Positions 61,471-64,000 of a stretch of DNA of 64,000 nucleotides are shown piece after piece. The stretch's first letter is position 1. The number at the start of each line of letters is the position of its first letter. The stretch comes from Bacillus sp. FJAT-47783. Lineage in GTDB: Bacteria > Bacillota > Bacilli > Bacillales > Aeribacillaceae. Under the pieces are notes generated by a model, which saw only the letters and a program-made list of their open reading frames with translations, was not told the DNA's origin and made no database searches. Where the stretch lies: NCBI RefSeq assembly GCF_022808615.1, contig NZ_JAKZKS010000011.1, positions 1-64,000 on the forward strand, read 5' to 3'. The position numbers and the translations under genes were made by a program.

Positions 61471-61920
61471 TTATGATGAATGGTATTTGTTCATTCGTGA
61501 ACTTCCTCTTGCCTTTGGCTTAACACGTTTTTTTCGACGAAAAAGTTTTTTCAAGCTGGTAATGATGAAGTAACAACCTATGTATATAAAGAAAAACACA
61601 AGAAAGCCCCAAAGTCCAATAACGGCATCCTCAAATTCCATGTTTCCACGATTCGTAATTTTTTGCTGAATTTCAATGGCAAAAACAATGACGACTAAAA
61701 CAGTAAATGTGTAAATAAACGAAAGAAACGTTATGCTATATTTACTAATCCACTTAAAAACAACATGTGTAAAGAAGAAAAAACCTATTCCGAAAATACC
61801 GATTACCCAAAAATGCAATTCCTTATCTGTAACCGTCAATCCTAAAATCTCAAACAATTGGATAAACATATCATGAAAATCATTCATGACATTGGCAATT
61901 AGTTTAATTACGTCTTTCAT
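61471..61920 (-). CDS. membrane protein of unknown function
   Basis: A 149-residue protein with about four membrane helices (residues 36-55, 66-86, 101-125) and a very basic tail KKLFRRKKRVKPKARGSSRMNKYHSS. TAGGAG is before the ATG at 61920; a 34-codon extension is rejected. No family recognised. The acidic/amphipathic N-terminus FHDMFIQLFEILGL may sit at the membrane surface. Confidence 0.75.
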   Translation of the reverse strand: MKDVIKLIANVMNDFHDMFIQLFEILGLTVTDKELHFWVIGIFGIGFFFFTHVVFKWISKYSITFLSFIYTFTVLVVIVFAIEIQQKITNRGNMEFEDAVIGLWGFLVFFFIYIGCYFIITSLKKLFRRKKRVKPKARGSSRMNKYHSS

Positions 61921-62072
61921 TTCATGGCTCCTATACTTCTCATTGTACCTTTTTATAATAATGATGAATAAAAAATTTGTAAAATAAAAAGATTGGATGT
62001 CTATTTTACAAATGGATGGCAAGATTATTTAAGGTGTTCGTAATGTAACGCTAAAAAAATGCAAGTTTCCCT

Positions 62073-62318
62073 TTAAGAAATCGATTTATTTACTAGAATA
62101 GGTTCAGAAATTGTCCATGATTTTACATGTTCATAGATATATTGAAAGGGCGTTTTTTCGGCAATCATTTTTTGGTATTCATTTAAAAGGTGATCGAGTT
62201 CTTGACTAATCATGACGGTTTCGGAATTTGTAAACCCTTTTAAATTAGCTACTTCCATTAACTTTTTTCTTTTTAATGAAATTTCCAAATCAAGTTTTTC
62301 CAAAACTTCGTTCGCCAT
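62073..62318 (-). CDS. spo0E: Spo0E-like aspartyl-phosphate phosphatase
   Basis: 81-residue two-helix phosphatase that dephosphorylates Spo0A~P and so delays sporulation. The family signature is SQELDHLLNEYQ (residues 38-49), with the helix EKLDLEISLKRKKLMEVANLKGFT before it. AGGAGG precedes the ATG. B. subtilis spo0E lies in the same mot-neighbouring region, but several paralogues exist in bacilli, so the symbol is tentative. It would counteract KinA, also in this window. Confidence 0.85.
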   Translation of the reverse strand: MANEVLEKLDLEISLKRKKLMEVANLKGFTNSETVMISQELDHLLNEYQKMIAEKTPFQYIYEHVKSWTISEPILVNKSIS

Positions 62319-62539
62319 TTTCTTTACCTCCTATTCAAATGTGCTAAAGTGAGCACTATCGTATTATTACAGATTCTACTATTTTTGTAAATAGAATCGC
62401 ATTTTATGACAATTTTTTTAACATTTTTTATTTGATGACTCTTTTTTCCCCATCATTCGCAATACTCGTAATACTCATTTCCATACAAATGTTACTTCTC
62501 CCGACTTGTCTCATCGTGTAAGTAGAAACGAAATTTCAT

Positions 62540-63661
62540 TTAGCTAATAATTCCATTCCCAACAATCTCCACTTCAACTTTTACATTCGCTTTTACTTTT
62601 TGATAATCTTCTTCCCAATTTAGTTGATCCCATGCTTTTCGGTTGTATGCCATTAATTCACGACCGATACCTAACGCATCACAATTTGCTTCTAGCAAAT
62701 GTGATACTACTTCTTCTGCTTGTTTCGTGAACTGTTTACTAAGTTGTTTTGAAATATGTTTTATTTCTTTTGGAGACTGTAAACGATTTGGCGGATACTC
62801 TAAAATATCAGCCTTTGTATTTACTTGAATATCTACTACAATTTCATTGTTATTCTTTACTTTCACCTTTACTTTACGTTTTAAGTTATTGACTTTAATG
62901 GAGACGTTGGACTCCTCTTTCATCTTATTGGTTTTGATCTTTTCTGTAAGATACAGGTTACGGCCTATTTTACCAGTTAGCATCATATATATTTTTGTCT
63001 CTTCTGGCGTCATCTTCCCTGTCATTTGCTTATCATGAAATAATGCGAGGCCACTTAACTCTACTGTTTCTTCACCTTCTTTAAGTTTGACCATCGGGAT
63101 TACGATACCTTTTCCAGTATCATAAATGATAGAATGAATCGACAAAGCCGTCTGTCTTGGAATGACAGAATCAATTTCGGCACTGATCAGTAAATCATTG
63201 ATATGTTCACCAATATTCGTCTCTCCTACCCGCTTTTTACTTATAACGTCTAAAACCTTGCCTTCGACAATAATAATTTTAGCCCCTAATGAATTAACTG
63301 GGTTTCGATAAAACGTATCCAGTATCTCATAAATGTTCTTATGAGCTAATTCTTCACTAATTAAAATAGATTTAAGTTTATGCTGTACCGGTTCATCGGA
63401 AACACTCAAATTTAAGTTGGAAAGCGTTTCTTGTACTGACCTTCCACTTCCCTTAATGATTTCGTTTCTCTGCTCCCCTTCATCTGTACCGGATCCTTTG
63501 AATAACGTAATCGCAGCTGTTGCCAACAATTCATCATTGCTTAAACGATCAATTCCGACAATCGAAATAAACTTCGTATGCTTTAAAATTTTTTGATCCC
63601 AACAACCATTCAGAAGCAGTACGATTATAGAAAGTTTTAGTATGATACTTAATTTTTTCAT
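62540..63661 (-). CDS. Ger(x)C germinant-receptor lipoprotein, second locus
   Basis: 373-residue C subunit, lipobox LLNGC (Cys20). Family features: FISIVGIDRLSNDELLATAAITL after the signal, LALFHDKQMTGKMTPEE in the middle, and a C-terminal segment that keeps the NCDALGIGRELMAYNRKAW...WEEDYQKVKANVKVEVEIVGNG pattern. It overlaps the preceding B-subunit gene as TAATG. It is paralogous to the gene at 43072 but clearly divergent. Confidence 0.92.
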   Translation of the reverse strand: MKKLSIILKLSIIVLLLNGCWDQKILKHTKFISIVGIDRLSNDELLATAAITLFKGSGTDEGEQRNEIIKGSGRSVQETLSNLNLSVSDEPVQHKLKSILISEELAHKNIYEILDTFYRNPVNSLGAKIIIVEGKVLDVISKKRVGETNIGEHINDLLISAEIDSVIPRQTALSIHSIIYDTGKGIVIPMVKLKEGEETVELSGLALFHDKQMTGKMTPEETKIYMMLTGKIGRNLYLTEKIKTNKMKEESNVSIKVNNLKRKVKVKVKNNNEIVVDIQVNTKADILEYPPNRLQSPKEIKHISKQLSKQFTKQAEEVVSHLLEANCDALGIGRELMAYNRKAWDQLNWEEDYQKVKANVKVEVEIVGNGIIS

Positions 63662-64000
63662 TAAGCTGTCTCTCCCATTCGCTTCTTAAAAATAAATGCA
63701 ATGATGAATAATAAGAGAGGGATCCCTGCAATAAAACCATATCCTAAAAAACCAATAAGTTTAGAAAATTGGTCTAGCATTTCTTGGTTTCTTGGAATTA
63801 ATGAAACAATAAAAATAAGGACTGTGATATATGGGATCATCTGTTGATGCGGTTTTCGAAAAAAGTACTCTAGACCTTTGGCTCCTAAATATCCATATGT
63901 CGTTAAAGTTGTGGCAACGGAAACAATCCAAATGGACAGAAATAATAGATCAATCCGTTCGACAACCGTTAAGTTAATTGCTTTTAACATAAATAATACT
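63661..64000 (-). CDS. spore germination permease, C-terminal part (cut by window)
   Basis: The visible 113 residues are the last helices of a GerB-type permease: VERIDLLFLSIWIVSVATTLTTYGYLG, then YITVLIFIVSLIP and a final helix GFIAGIPLLLFIIAFIF. The ERIDLLFLSIWIV segment is the conserved family signature. The gene runs out of the window, so an A subunit is expected beyond it. Its stop overlaps the next gene (TAATG). Confidence 0.9.
   Translation of the reverse strand, partial: VLFMLKAINLTVVERIDLLFLSIWIVSVATTLTTYGYLGAKGLEYFFRKPHQQMIPYITVLIFIVSLIPRNQEMLDQFSKLIGFLGYGFIAGIPLLLFIIAFIFKKRMGETA

Overview
The window comes from a low-GC, endospore-forming, flagellated Gram-positive rod of the family Bacillaceae. 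The evidence is the gene content: sporulation kinase KinA, Spo0E, spore photoproduct lyase, StoA, two Ger germinant-receptor operons, McpC, CheV and MotAB. Gene order also follows, in reverse, the Bacillus subtilis ykvI-ykuF part of the chromosome. I name genes by recognising family motifs and B. subtilis proteins from memory; no database search was run. The species is not identified. I saw no tRNA, rRNA, CRISPR array, prophage or intact transposase.

Layout. 0-9 kb: fadH with a FadR operator, the Tat substrate ykuE, a ppx-ppk polyphosphate pair (absent from this place in B. subtilis), ykuD, ykuC and ykyB. 9-16 kb: cheV with a sigma-D promoter, a purine/xanthine-type permease, small envelope or orphan proteins, corA and patA. 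16-26 kb: kinA, pbpH, an atypical short-chain dehydrogenase, mcpC, a ketopantoate reductase-like gene and splB. 26-33 kb: the glucose PTS block glcT-ptsG-ptsH-ptsI with its RNA antiterminator target, and the LacI regulator ykvZ. 33-38 kb: tiny genes (YvrJ, DUF2922, DUF1659), DedA, an acetyltransferase, a nuclease lipoprotein and ykvY. 38-48 kb: zosA with Fur/PerR-like boxes, stoA-ykvU, gerABC, a small sigma factor and ykvS. 48-54 kb: clpE under CtsR and queCDEF under a preQ1 riboswitch. 54-64 kb: an SQR/NDH-2-like flavoprotein, ykvI, motAB with a sigma-D promoter, mhqR, an aldo/keto reductase, spo0E and the distal part of a second ger operon.

Regulation is unusually readable: a FadR box, two sigma-D promoters, a GlcT RAT/terminator, CtsR boxes, a PerR/Fur-like cluster, a LacI-type operator and a preQ1-I aptamer with a terminator (and a second terminator-like hairpin behind it).

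The most novel material is intergenic. There are (1) two arrays of degenerate tandem repeats with a 20-21 bp period, at 36441-36562 and 50870-51120; (2) a dispersed hairpin with a conserved loop in both orientations, two copies of which sit inside about 130-bp elements with inverted-repeat ends that look like MITEs; (3) a modular structured repeat, full at 48170-48412 and partial at 16134 and 18278, with two GGA-loop hairpins resembling CsrA sites; and (4) a GC-richer multi-hairpin block at 40500-40660. Several genes under 50 codons with strong ribosome binding sites are also listed.
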